A stretch of DNA of 64,000 nt, taken from assembly GCA_051201675.1 (NCBI GenBank), contig CP179212.1:2623119-2687118 (forward strand), read 5' to 3'. The notes below the pieces were generated by a model, which saw only the letters and a program-made list of their open reading frames with translations, made no database searches and had not been told where the DNA came from. Made by a program: the position numbers and the translations under genes. Shown one piece after another: positions 1 through 8,924 of this stretch; the stretch's first letter is position 1; each line of letters starts with the position of its first letter. The stretch comes from HTCC2207 sp002685195. Lineage in GTDB: Bacteria > Pseudomonadota > Gammaproteobacteria > Pseudomonadales > Porticoccaceae.

Positions 1-1
1 C

Positions 2-826
2 GTTCAAACCTCATCTGGATTCGAATTAACACCAACCCATAATCTTAACAATGTCTTCCCCAGTGATTTAATTCATGTCCCTGCACTTTGGAGAAACCCA
101 AGACCTATCGTTCGAAAGCATCATCAATATATACCTTGGCTCCAACAACAACATCAGCAAAATAGCGCTATCACTGCAGTGGGCACCGGCGTCTGTTTCG
201 TCGCCGAAGCTGGACTATTAGATAATAAACTAGCAACAACTCACTGGCACTACTTTGATGCTCTACAGAAGGACTACCCAGCCGTTCATCTAAATCGAGA
301 ACATTTTACAACCCAAGATAGTAATATCTATTGTGCTGCTAGCATCAATGCAATGGCTGAGTTAATGATGCATCAGGTAGAGAGATATTTTGGACGCGTT
401 ATTTCTCGCCAAGCTCAGCGAAATTTTTTCCACGAAATTCGACATATTGCTAATCCAGTTGATTTTAGTGATATGAAACAAAAACCACACAGTGACGAGG
501 CCATCGTACAAAGTCAGATCTGGATTCAGGATAATTTGAATAAGCCCATAGCTATTCCAAGCTTAGCAAAGCAATTTGGGTTGACCACCCGCACATTCAA
601 CCGTCGATTTAAGAGTGCCGTTGGCAGTACTCCCAACAACTATCTGACTGAAACAAGAATGACATTCGCGTGTGATTTACTTAAAAATACAGACTTATCA
701 ATTGTCGATGTGGCCAGCTATAGTGGCTATCCCGAGGCAAGTTGGTTCTCCTCAAGATTTCGACAATGGTCTGGCAACAGCCCCCTGTCTTACCGAAAAA
801 CAGTCCGTGCTAAACTGTTCGAGTGA
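2..826 (+). CDS. GlxA-family AraC-type transcriptional regulator (5'-truncated by window edge)
   Basis: The frame is open from the first bases of the window to the stop, so the N-terminus lies outside. The visible part starts inside a DJ-1/PfpI-like (GATase1) sensor domain, seen as DLIHVPALW and a later AVGTGVCFVAEAGLLDNK stretch followed by THW. The C-terminal ~100 residues form a double helix-turn-helix AraC/XylS DNA-binding domain (LAKQFGLTTRTFNRRFK, then VDVASYSGYPEASWFSSRFRQ). GlxA-like proteins are transcription factors whose ligands are mostly unknown, and the target here is not visible. A GTG at 179 could be misread as a start, but the homologous domain clearly continues upstream of it. 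Convergent with serA, with only 9 bases between the stops. Confidence 0.85.
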   Translation, partial: VQTSSGFELTPTHNLNNVFPSDLIHVPALWRNPRPIVRKHHQYIPWLQQQHQQNSAITAVGTGVCFVAEAGLLDNKLATTHWHYFDALQKDYPAVHLNREHFTTQDSNIYCAASINAMAELMMHQVERYFGRVISRQAQRNFFHEIRHIANPVDFSDMKQKPHSDEAIVQSQIWIQDNLNKPIAIPSLAKQFGLTTRTFNRRFKSAVGSTPNNYLTETRMTFACDLLKNTDLSIVDVASYSGYPEASWFSSRFRQWSGNSPLSYRKTVRAKLFE

Positions 827-835
827 TGATCAAGC

Positions 836-2005
836 CTACAATAACCTTACTCTCATTACTCCATCAACCTGGGCAATTTTCTCTTTAAGTTGAGTGCTAA
901 TATCACCCTCAACATCAATAATGTTATAAGCAATCTCGCCTCGGCTTTTATTCACCATATCCACAACGTTAATCTCGGAGTCTGCTAGTATTGATAAGAC
1001 ACTACCCAAGACTTTGGGCACATTATTATTACTAAAGGTAATTCTAGAGCCACCGTTACGGCTCATTTTAGTCGGCGGATAATTCACTGAATTATGAATA
1101 TTTCCATTTTCAAGAAAATCTTTTAACTGATCAGCCGCCATGACTGCACAATTTTCTTCTGCTTCTGCTGTACTTGCGCCGATATGAGGCATCAATAATA
1201 CGTTTTTCCGTCCAAGCAGGGCAGGCGTTGGGAAGTCACTGATATATCCAGCGATGCTGCCTGTCTCTAAGGCGTCTACCATGTCGTCTGTATTCACAAT
1301 TTCTTCTCGAGCAAAATTGAGAATCTTAGCCGTGCTTTTCATTCCACTGAGCGTTTCGTGATTGATTAAATGTTTAGTCGCTGGAATCGCTGGCACGTGT
1401 AAGGTGACAAAATCTGCAGTGGCTAACAACTTTTCCAAACTCTCCATACGCTCTACCCGACTGGACAACTGCCATGCAGCTTCAACCGAAATCGCGGGAT
1501 CATACCCAATGACATCCATGCCCAGATCTAAGGCTAAGTTAGCAATGATAGAACCGATAGCTCCCAGGCCAACAACACCTAAGGTCTTACCTGTGACTTC
1601 CGAACCTGCAAAACGCTTCTTTTCTTTCTCTAAGAGTTTCCCCATTTCGCCAGAGTCGTCCATATGATCTAGTTCTTGGACATAACTCATACCACCATAG
1701 ATATCTCGCGAACCTAAAAGCAATCCCGCAACGATTAATTCTTTCACTGCATTTGCATTTGCACCTGGAGTATTAAAAACAACAATACCTTGCTCTGTAT
1801 ATTGTTCTACAGGGATATTGTTAACCCCCGCACCAGCTCGTGCAACTGCCAACAAACTATCTGGAACAGCCTCAGTATGAAGCTTTTGACTCCTGAGCAT
1901 AAAACCCTCGGGCGCCTCACAAGCTTCACCAATGATGTATTTGTCATTAGAGAAACGTTCTAGTCCTTTAGCAGACAAGGCATTGTAAGTGCGAATGTTA
2001 AACAT
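836..2005 (-). CDS. serA: D-3-phosphoglycerate dehydrogenase
   Basis: Oxidises 3-phosphoglycerate to 3-phosphohydroxypyruvate with NAD+, the first committed step of serine synthesis, in the cytosol. 389 residues. The substrate-binding part (RAGAGVNNIP) flanks a Rossmann domain with GLGAIG, and the catalytic region includes NFAREE and the PHIGAST histidine motif. The last ~70 residues form an ACT domain, the usual serine feedback site. The extra intermediate domain of long actinobacterial SerA is absent. It lies 51 bases downstream of serC on the same strand, and together they form a serine operon. Confidence 0.95.
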   Translation of the reverse strand: MFNIRTYNALSAKGLERFSNDKYIIGEACEAPEGFMLRSQKLHTEAVPDSLLAVARAGAGVNNIPVEQYTEQGIVVFNTPGANANAVKELIVAGLLLGSRDIYGGMSYVQELDHMDDSGEMGKLLEKEKKRFAGSEVTGKTLGVVGLGAIGSIIANLALDLGMDVIGYDPAISVEAAWQLSSRVERMESLEKLLATADFVTLHVPAIPATKHLINHETLSGMKSTAKILNFAREEIVNTDDMVDALETGSIAGYISDFPTPALLGRKNVLLMPHIGASTAEAEENCAVMAADQLKDFLENGNIHNSVNYPPTKMSRNGGSRITFSNNNVPKVLGSVLSILADSEINVVDMVNKSRGEIAYNIIDVEGDISTQLKEKIAQVDGVMRVRLL

Positions 2006-2056
2006 GGTTTAGTCTCATTATTATCAATTTAATTAGTGTACTAGTCTCGCTAAGGC

Positions 2057-3184
2057 TCATTGGCTAACTTGCTGATATGCCCAATGAAGCCAGGGCATCA
2101 GCGCCTCTAAATCGGAAGCTTCCACTGTTGCTCCACACCAAATTCTCAACCCTGCAGGGGCATCCCGATAGGCTCCAATATCAAAAGCAACAGCCTCTTC
2201 ATCAAGAACTTTAACAATTTTTTTCACCTGATCTGGATCTAAATCTAGGGTCAGGCAAACGCTGGTATTAGATATTTGTTGTGGGTTTTTCGCTAAAAAG
2301 TGGACCCAGTCATGCTGCTCAACAAAGGCCCTAATAACATCTAAATTAGCCTCAGATTTAGCCACCGCTACTTGATGTCCGCCAAGGGATTTGATCCAGC
2401 TAAGACTATCCAAATAGTCGGCAACACAGAGCATCGAGGGAGTATTAATTGTCTCCCCTCTAAAAATACCTTCAATGAGCTTTCCTGCTTTTGTCATGCG
2501 AAATATTTTTGGCATCGGCCAAGGAGGCATGTAATTTTCAAGCCTTTCAACCGCCCGCGGACTCAGAATTAACATACCATGAGCTCCTTCTCCACCGAGT
2601 ACCTTCTGCCAGCTGTAGGTAACCACATCAAGCTTTTCCCAAGGTAGCGGCATGGCAAAAACAGCCGATGTTGCATCGCAAATAGTCAGTCCAGTTCGAT
2701 CATCGCTGATCCAATCTGCGTTAGGCACTTTTACGCCAGATGTCGTTCCGTTCCAAGTAAAAACAATATCATGATCAGGTTTAGTTTTAGTAAGATCCGG
2801 AAGAACCCCATAATCAGCAACATGGGTAGTTACGTTATCTAGCTTTAACTGCTTGGTGATATCCGTGAGCCAGCCACTTCCAAAGGACTCCCATGCACAA
2901 ACATCAACTGGGCGCGCACCAAGTACAGACCACATAATCATTTCCACTGCACCAGTATCAGATGCTGGTACTACACCTACTCGATACCCTTCAGGCAAAC
3001 CCAAAATGTCAGCAGTTTCTGTACAGACACGGCTCAATGCTGACTTACCAATGGCAGACCGATGAGATCGACCTAAGGTCGTCACATCGAGATTTTCGAC
3101 ACTATAGCCAGGGCGCTTTGTACAGGGCCCTGAAGAAAAGTTTGGGTTAGCCGGTTTCAAAGTCGGTTTCAAGATAATTTCCAT
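2057..3184 (-). CDS. serC: Phosphoserine aminotransferase, long alphaproteobacterial/Methanosarcina-type
   Basis: Transfers an amino group from glutamate to 3-phosphohydroxypyruvate, giving phosphoserine; PLP-dependent and cytosolic. 375 residues. The N-terminus NFSSGPCTKRPGY and the PLP lysine in SWQKVLGGEGAHG (Lys194) fit the SerC subfamily best known from alphaproteobacteria and Methanosarcina, not the ~360-residue enterobacterial form with a FNFSAGPA start. Subfamily assignment is from motif recall. First gene of serC-serA. The 179 bases upstream hold no other gene; the promoter was not assigned. Confidence 0.9.
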   Translation of the reverse strand: MEIILKPTLKPANPNFSSGPCTKRPGYSVENLDVTTLGRSHRSAIGKSALSRVCTETADILGLPEGYRVGVVPASDTGAVEMIMWSVLGARPVDVCAWESFGSGWLTDITKQLKLDNVTTHVADYGVLPDLTKTKPDHDIVFTWNGTTSGVKVPNADWISDDRTGLTICDATSAVFAMPLPWEKLDVVTYSWQKVLGGEGAHGMLILSPRAVERLENYMPPWPMPKIFRMTKAGKLIEGIFRGETINTPSMLCVADYLDSLSWIKSLGGHQVAVAKSEANLDVIRAFVEQHDWVHFLAKNPQQISNTSVCLTLDLDPDQVKKIVKVLDEEAVAFDIGAYRDAPAGLRIWCGATVEASDLEALMPWLHWAYQQVSQ

Positions 3185-3363
3185 CGTTATTCAATAATCG
3201 GAGGATTGGCGAGGTGTCGCGTATTCTACTATTTAGGTCGTATTAAGGAAACTTGTTTTAACTTAGCACCCATAAACGAAAGTTATATTGACCAAAGGTC
3301 TCGCTGAAGAACCACTGGTGCACAAGCATAGCGGTCTATGTTTTGATTAACCTAGGAGTTAGA

Positions 3364-4002
3364 TCAAAGTGCTGCTTGACGCTCTTTTTCGATTAAAAAA
3401 CTTGCTACCTTTAACATCCCATCAAAGCCTTTTGACATACGCGTAGTCACTCTATATTTGCCATTGATAATGACCTCGGGTGTACCCTGAGTGCGATATC
3501 CTTTAGCGCGAGCCTTAGCTTGATTGACCATGCTGTTGACGCCAAAAGAGTTATAAACCTTTCTAAACTTAGCGGCATCTACGCCCTGCTTGACAAAAAA
3601 GTTAGTCAAGTCTTCTTCAGACCTAATCTGTTGTTTTTTAACGTGTATAGCCTCGAACAGAGGAACATGGGTTTGATCTGAGACTTTTAACGCTTTAGCC
3701 GTGTAGTAGGCTCGGGCGAACGGCTCTAGTGCAGTTTGCCAAATTGCAGGGGTACGCTGAAAATCAACATCTGAGGGTAACTTGTCTGCCCAGGGGTGAA
3801 TGGTCCCCTCAAAGTTATAGCAATGAATACAGAGGTAATGAAATACTTCATTAACCTCAATTTTATTGGGGTTAGCTGTTCTAATTGCTTGAGGCAAAAC
3901 CTCATAGTCAATGCCAGCTTCATATTCTTGCGCCTCTACTTGGGACAACGCCAGCGGCAGGAGCATTGTAATAATGAGTACTTTTTTAGACCATTCAAAC
4001 AT
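3364..4002 (-). CDS. dsbA: Periplasmic thiol:disulfide oxidoreductase, DsbA family
   Basis: Introduces disulfide bonds into secreted proteins in the periplasm. 212 residues with a cleavable signal peptide (KK n-region, hydrophobic core, cleavage near VEA-Q). The redox motif is Cys58-Ile-His-Cys61; the usual DsbA dipeptide is Pro-His. The cis-proline loop is present as GTPEVIING. Neighbouring genes on the same strand or divergent are cytochrome c4, engB and polA, an arrangement also found in Pseudomonas, which supports the call. A Pro-to-Ile change in the CXXC dipeptide would be expected to shift the redox potential, but this is not tested here. Confidence 0.9.
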   Translation of the reverse strand: MFEWSKKVLIITMLLPLALSQVEAQEYEAGIDYEVLPQAIRTANPNKIEVNEVFHYLCIHCYNFEGTIHPWADKLPSDVDFQRTPAIWQTALEPFARAYYTAKALKVSDQTHVPLFEAIHVKKQQIRSEEDLTNFFVKQGVDAAKFRKVYNSFGVNSMVNQAKARAKGYRTQGTPEVIINGKYRVTTRMSKGFDGMLKVASFLIEKERQAAL

Positions 4003-4038
4003 TCTATTTTCCTTATTCTCGCCCTGGGGCTTTTAGAA

Positions 4039-4680
4039 TCAATTGAGCCCTGAAATATAATTCGCAACAGCTTTTATCTCTTTATCGCTAAGATTTGCGG
4101 CGACACCTTGCATAATCAATGCATTGCTGCCGCTATCTCGCTCACCTCGGCGATAAGCCAAGAGCTGCTTTTCAATGTAATCAGCATACTGGCCGCCTAA
4201 CGCTGGGTATCCTGCTGGGCCATTGCCATTACCGGCGGGGGAGTGACAGCCGGTACAAGCTGCTACACCTGTTTTCATATTACCGCCGCGATAGAGATTT
4301 TCACCAAAGTCTAATGCTTCCTGTGGCTCAGTAATTCCGATTAACTTAATCTCTTTAGCGCCCGAGATCTGTCGATCTTGGCTATCATAAAAGGCGGCCA
4401 TGTCTTGCAAGTCTTGATCTGAGGAGGCGTTAAGAATACCCGTCATTTGAAGGATGACTCTTTCTCCAGATTTGACCATGCGTAACTGCTGGGTCATGTA
4501 CTTTTCCCCCAGTCCGGCCAATTTGGGGAATGCAGGAACCATACTGTTGCCATCAACACCATGACATCCAGCACACATCATCACTTTGTTCTTTCCTGCA
4601 GCAGCATCTCCAGCTGCAAACAATTGCGTAGCGGGCAACATAAAGGTTAGGCAAACAATCGCTAAAATACTTCTTTTCAT
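4039..4680 (-). CDS. Diheme cytochrome c4
   Basis: Periplasmic electron carrier that passes electrons towards terminal oxidases. From the chosen start the protein has 213 residues: a signal peptide (MKRSILAIVCLTF, cleavage after FAA) and two similar cytochrome c halves with heme motifs Cys36-Ala-Gly-Cys39-His40 and Cys142-Thr-Gly-Cys145-His146. The frame is open upstream to 4770, but the extra 30 residues would precede the signal peptide, so the start at 4680 is preferred. Lies 36 bases upstream of dsbA and is probably co-transcribed with it. Divergent from engB. Confidence 0.92.
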   Translation of the reverse strand: MKRSILAIVCLTFMLPATQLFAAGDAAAGKNKVMMCAGCHGVDGNSMVPAFPKLAGLGEKYMTQQLRMVKSGERVILQMTGILNASSDQDLQDMAAFYDSQDRQISGAKEIKLIGITEPQEALDFGENLYRGGNMKTGVAACTGCHSPAGNGNGPAGYPALGGQYADYIEKQLLAYRRGERDSGSNALIMQGVAANLSDKEIKAVANYISGLN

Positions 4681-4817
4681 GGTTAATCCAATTCTCACAA
4701 TCCGGTAGAATGTCCCCACAGGTATAAATGAACCCTGTGAATGGTAGCCTTTAAACGTAAGGCGTTGCATTATATACCAATACTATAAGTTTCTTAAGCC
4801 AGTAGCGTCGATTTTCT

Positions 4818-5447
4818 ATGGATATAGCACCAATAAAATTTCAGTCCGCCGAATTTATAACGAGCGCACCTTCACTAAAGCAGTGTCCAGATGATGTCGG
4901 CTGTGAGGTCGCCTTTGCAGGCCGATCAAATGCAGGTAAATCTAGTGCGATTAATACACTCACTAGAAACAAGAATCTTGCGCGAACCAGCAAAACGCCT
5001 GGCCGCACTCAAATGATCAATTTTTTCCAGCTCGGTGAAGACCGGCGGCTAGTTGACCTCCCTGGGTATGGATATGCGAAAGTCCCTGTTGCAATGAAAG
5101 CTCAATGGGATCGACATATGGCAGAATATCTGCAGGCCCGCAAAAGTCTTGGGGGGCTCATTCTCTTAATGGACATTCGGCATCCCTTGCAGGATTATGA
5201 CAGGCAAATGCTCAACTGGGCTGCTCAAGCCGGGTTGCCCGTACATATTTTGTTGACCAAGTCTGACAAACTCAAACGCGGTCCAGCACAGAGTACGCTG
5301 TTAAAAGTAGAGAGCTTTTTGCGCGAGATGGACCCCGGAATAACCTTGCTGACAGTACAAATATTTTCTTCACTCAAGAAACTGGGATTACCTGAATTAG
5401 AAGCTCAGTTAAATCATTGGTTGTCAGCGGACTTTGTTGCGAGCTAA
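4818..5447 (+). CDS. engB: Ribosome biogenesis GTPase EngB (YihA/YsxC)
   Basis: Essential GTPase needed for large ribosomal subunit assembly. 209 residues with the G1 motif GRSNAGKSS, a G2 threonine in SKTPGRTQ, G3 DLPGYG, G4 LTKSDK and the G5 region near the C-terminus. Length is normal for the family. It points towards polA, separated from it by the gfa-like gene, and is followed by a strong hairpin at 5471-5498. The engB/polA neighbourhood is conserved in gammaproteobacteria. Confidence 0.96.
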   Translation: MDIAPIKFQSAEFITSAPSLKQCPDDVGCEVAFAGRSNAGKSSAINTLTRNKNLARTSKTPGRTQMINFFQLGEDRRLVDLPGYGYAKVPVAMKAQWDRHMAEYLQARKSLGGLILLMDIRHPLQDYDRQMLNWAAQAGLPVHILLTKSDKLKRGPAQSTLLKVESFLREMDPGITLLTVQIFSSLKKLGLPELEAQLNHWLSADFVAS

Positions 5448-5470
5448 GACCATTTCTATATCGCAAAAAA

Positions 5471-5498
5471 AACCCTAACTCTTTTGGGAGTTAGGGTT
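5471..5498. terminator. Bidirectional rho-independent terminator after engB
   Basis: AACCCTAACTC (5471-5481) and GAGTTAGGGTT (5488-5498) form an 11-bp perfect stem with a 6-base loop. A T-run follows on the plus strand, and a run of eight T's follows on the minus strand (the A-run at 5465-5472). It can end engB transcription and also any leftward transcript from the engB-gfa gap. Confidence 0.9.
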
Positions 5499-5574
5499 TT
5501 TCTCTTTACTACAGGTCTTACTTTTACTTCTCTATCTCGGGGGAGATTATTTGCAATCATCACTTGCCTATTCT

Positions 5575-5602
5575 TTGACAGGGTTTAGTGGAGAAGTTCA
5601 AT
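5575..5602 (+). promoter_or_regulatory. Possible sigma70 promoter for the GFA-family gene
   Basis: A perfect -35 hexamer TTGACA (5575-5580) is followed after 16 bases by TTCAAT (5597-5602), a weak -10. A transcript from here would have a leader of roughly 90 bases. This is pattern matching only. Confidence 0.35.
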
Positions 5603-5700
5603 TTATTTTCAATATTTTATTATTTTTAGTAACTCAACTACTCTAAGTGTGTTTAATTTAAATAAACCAGTTCCTAAAATCTTGTTAGAAGGAGGCACAC

Positions 5701-6093
5701 ATGTTCGGCAGTTGCTTATGCGGCGAGATAAATTACGAAGTTGATTGTTTCAGCCCTGAAATCACTAATTGTCACTGTGGGATGTGCCGCAAATTTCATG
5801 GGGCGGCTTTTGCGACCTACGGAAAAGTCCAGCTTAAAGACTTTCGGTGGCTGGAGGGTCAAAAGTTATTAACAATTTATCCATCATCTAGTAATGCGGT
5901 GCGGGGGTTTTGTAGCCTTTGTGGATCAAGTCTTTACTATCAAATCACCCACCAGAAAAACCAACTTTCTATTGCTATTGGCACCTTAGATGATGAGCCT
6001 TCCCGTGCTGTTGATAACAGTATTTTTTGTTCATCAAAACCAAAGTGGGTACAGCAAAACTCTAGTATTCCCGAGTATCCAGAGTGGAAATAG
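5701..6093 (+). CDS. GFA/CENP-V family zinc-binding protein
   Basis: 130 residues matching the GFA (glutathione-dependent formaldehyde-activating enzyme-like) fold. Zinc ligands are visible as Cys5/Cys7 (GSCLCG), Cys24-His-Cys26-Gly-Met-Cys29 (NCHCGMCRK) and Cys71/Cys74 (FCSLCGSSL). Most family members have no proven activity, and the name does not establish formaldehyde metabolism here. The start is well supported by a strong GAAGGAGG ribosome site just upstream. It is inserted between engB and polA and converges on polA with 5 bases between the stops. Confidence 0.85.
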   Translation: MFGSCLCGEINYEVDCFSPEITNCHCGMCRKFHGAAFATYGKVQLKDFRWLEGQKLLTIYPSSSNAVRGFCSLCGSSLYYQITHQKNQLSIAIGTLDDEPSRAVDNSIFCSSKPKWVQQNSSIPEYPEWK

Positions 6094-6098
6094 TCCCG

Positions 6099-8876
6099 CT
6101 AGTGTGCCTCATCCCAGTTATTGCCCACTCCCACGTCGACCACCAGAGGAACTTTAAGGCTAGCGGCATTTTCCATTCTTTGGGCCAGCCCTTCAGTAAC
6201 TTGTTGTAATTCATGTTCCGGTACTTCTAAGATAAGCTCATCGTGGACTTGCATGATCATTACGCTGGTCAAGCCGCTGTGTTGTAACCAATCATCCACA
6301 GAAATCATAGCCAACTTTATTATGTCTGCGGCAGTTCCTTGCATAGGCGCATTAATTGCCGTGCGCTCAGCCGCTTGGCGACGCATCCCGTTTCGTGAAT
6401 TAATTTCAGGTAGATACAGCCGCCGCCCAAAAAATGTCTCAACATAACCCTGTTCGGCTGCACTACTGCGAACATTGTTCATGTAGCTTAAAACACCCGG
6501 ATAACGATCAAAGTAGGTATCAATGTATTCTGCAGCCTGTTTACGCCCAATGTTCAGTTGCCTCGCCAGGCCAAAGGCAGACATGCCATAGATCAATCCA
6601 AAATTAATTGCTTTGGCACTGCGACGTTGGTCAGCTGTCACAGCATCTGGATCTGTAGCAAACACCTCTGCTGCTGTGGCGCGGTGAATATCCTGCCCAG
6701 CTGCAAAAGCAGCAACTAGACTGGGGTCTTCTGAAAGGTGTGCCATAATCCGCAGCTCAATCTGAGAATAATCTGCCGCCACCATTTTTTTACCTTGTCC
6801 AGCAATAAAGGCCTGTCGAACTCTACGGCCTTCTGCATTTCGCACTGGAATGTTTTGTAAATTTGGATCTGAGGACGATAGCCGTCCGGTCGCAGTCCCT
6901 GATTGATGGTAGGAGGTATGTATTCTCTTAGTTGCTCGGTTGATCATCGTTGGCAACTTGTCGGTGTAGGTGGACTTGAGCTTCGCTAGCCCTCGGTGCT
7001 CTAGCAATACCTTTGGAAGTGGGTAATCTAGCGCCAACTCTTGTAGCACCTCTTCCTTAGTGGAGGGCGCACCCTTGGCGGTCTTTTTCAACACCGGGAT
7101 TTCTAGCTTAGTAAAGAGGATCTCTCCCAACTGTTTGGGTGATGCTAGGTTAAATTCTTGCCCTGCGAGCTCCCATGCTTGCTTCTCAAGCTCTATAATC
7201 CGCACCGCCAGCTCTTGGCTCTGCTGAAACAATAAAGTGTCATCAACTAAGGCACCTGCGCGCTCAATTCTCGAGAGGACCGGCACCAAGGGTAATTCAA
7301 TATCGACAAGCACGCTTTTTAATGCTGGCTCCGCCGACACCTGAGGCCAAAGCGCCTGATGCAAGCGTAGCGTAATGTCTGCGTCTTCCGCGGCATAGGG
7401 CCCAGCTTCTTCTAAGGCGACTTGGTTAAAGGTTAACTGACCCGCGCCCTTGCCCGCTACATCAGCAAACTTAATAGTCCCCTCATCGAGGTACTTTTCA
7501 GCCAAGCTGTCCATATCGTGGCGGGTCGCCACCGAGTCAAGGACGTAGGACTCAAGCATGGTGTCAAACTCTACGCCCTCAAGAGCAACGCCATGTTGAG
7601 CAAATATACTCATGTCATACTTTAGGTTTTGCCCTACCTTTTTAACACTTGGGTCTTCCAAGAGCGGCTTAAGCTTGGCCATGACCAACTCCCTTGGCAG
7701 CTGATCAGGAGCCCCCAAGTAGTCATGCCCAAATGGAATGTAAGCGGCCTTTCCCGCCTCAACTGCCACGGAAATACCCACAAGGTCAGCAACCATATAA
7801 TCTAAGCTGGTGGTTTCGGTATCCACCGCAACCAGCTCAGCTGCTCGAATACATGCTACCCATTCATCAAGTTCGGATTCTGTCAGCACCGTTTGATAGT
7901 CTTTTTGAATGTCGGCCTTAGTAGGGGAGTCTTTAGGTTGAGCTGAGACTTCTTTATCCTCATTAGGAGTTTGGCTAGGAGTAGTTGTATCGGCTGTCTT
8001 GCCTTGCGATAACTCTGTAGTCCACGCCTTAAACTCCATATCGGCAAACAAATCGCCAAGAACACTTAGGTCAGGAGCCTCGTTGTGGAGCTCACTAATA
8101 CCCAGCGGCAATGGCACGTCTGTTTTGATGGTTGCTAGTTGGTAGGACAGGTAGGCAAGATCACGATGCTCCTCAAGTTTAGGCGCCATGTTTTTCGCAC
8201 CCCGGAACTCTAATCCCGCCACCTCATCTAGCCTGCTATAAATAGCATCTAACCCTCCGATTCCCTGCAAAAGACCGAGCGCCGTCTTTTCACCCACGCC
8301 GGGAACGCCGGGTATGTTGTCTGACTTATCTCCGAGTAAGGCTAAAAAATCGATAATAAGCTCAGGAGGGATACCAAATTTTTCGATCACTCCCTCACGA
8401 TCTAGTAGAGTATTGGTCATGGTGTTGACCAAGGTAATATGTTCATTGACCAGCTGAGCTATGTCTTTGTCACCTGTTGAAACAACCACAGGCTGTTCAA
8501 TAATGGTTGCCTGAACCGCTAAAGTCCCAATGACATCATCTGCCTCAACGCCATCAATAATAAGCATTGGTAATCCCATCGCCTGAATGATTTGATGGAT
8601 GGGCTCAATTTGCATCCTGAGGTCATCAGGCATAGGAGGGCGGTTAGCCTTATATTCGCTGTACATATCATCTCTAAACGTTTTCCCCTTGGCATCAAAT
8701 ACAACAACCAAAGTGCTTTCAGGATAATCTTTTTGAAGCCTCCTCATCATGTTAATCACGCCTTTTACGGCACCGGTAGGCTTTCCCTTACTGTTGGTTA
8801 AGGGTGGCAGTGCGTGATAAGCCCGGTAAAGATAGGAAGATCCATCAACAAGAATAAGCGGAGTTTTTTCAATCAT
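6099..8876 (-). CDS. polA: DNA polymerase I
   Basis: Repair and Okazaki-fragment-maturation polymerase, 925 residues, full length. Domain order: 5'-3' flap nuclease (about 1-290, with VDGSSYLYRAYHAL at the start), a short acidic/low-complexity linker, 3'-5' proofreading exonuclease (VAVDTETTSLD keeps the metal-binding Asp/Glu), then the polymerase domain. Polymerase motif A (VAADYSQIELR), the O-helix (RRSAKAINFGLIYG) and motif C (QVHDELILE) are intact, so all three activities should be present. Confidence 0.97.
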   Translation of the reverse strand: MIEKTPLILVDGSSYLYRAYHALPPLTNSKGKPTGAVKGVINMMRRLQKDYPESTLVVVFDAKGKTFRDDMYSEYKANRPPMPDDLRMQIEPIHQIIQAMGLPMLIIDGVEADDVIGTLAVQATIIEQPVVVSTGDKDIAQLVNEHITLVNTMTNTLLDREGVIEKFGIPPELIIDFLALLGDKSDNIPGVPGVGEKTALGLLQGIGGLDAIYSRLDEVAGLEFRGAKNMAPKLEEHRDLAYLSYQLATIKTDVPLPLGISELHNEAPDLSVLGDLFADMEFKAWTTELSQGKTADTTTPSQTPNEDKEVSAQPKDSPTKADIQKDYQTVLTESELDEWVACIRAAELVAVDTETTSLDYMVADLVGISVAVEAGKAAYIPFGHDYLGAPDQLPRELVMAKLKPLLEDPSVKKVGQNLKYDMSIFAQHGVALEGVEFDTMLESYVLDSVATRHDMDSLAEKYLDEGTIKFADVAGKGAGQLTFNQVALEEAGPYAAEDADITLRLHQALWPQVSAEPALKSVLVDIELPLVPVLSRIERAGALVDDTLLFQQSQELAVRIIELEKQAWELAGQEFNLASPKQLGEILFTKLEIPVLKKTAKGAPSTKEEVLQELALDYPLPKVLLEHRGLAKLKSTYTDKLPTMINRATKRIHTSYHQSGTATGRLSSSDPNLQNIPVRNAEGRRVRQAFIAGQGKKMVAADYSQIELRIMAHLSEDPSLVAAFAAGQDIHRATAAEVFATDPDAVTADQRRSAKAINFGLIYGMSAFGLARQLNIGRKQAAEYIDTYFDRYPGVLSYMNNVRSSAAEQGYVETFFGRRLYLPEINSRNGMRRQAAERTAINAPMQGTAADIIKLAMISVDDWLQHSGLTSVMIMQVHDELILEVPEHELQQVTEGLAQRMENAASLKVPLVVDVGVGNNWDEAH

Positions 8877-8924
8877 GATCTACCTGTCTTTTGCTACTTT
8901 AATATTTTTCTAAGAATACAGTAT

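Noticed and set aside
4681..4770. 30-residue N-terminal extension of cytochrome c4
   Set aside because: It would precede a perfect signal peptide, so the start at 4680 is far more likely.
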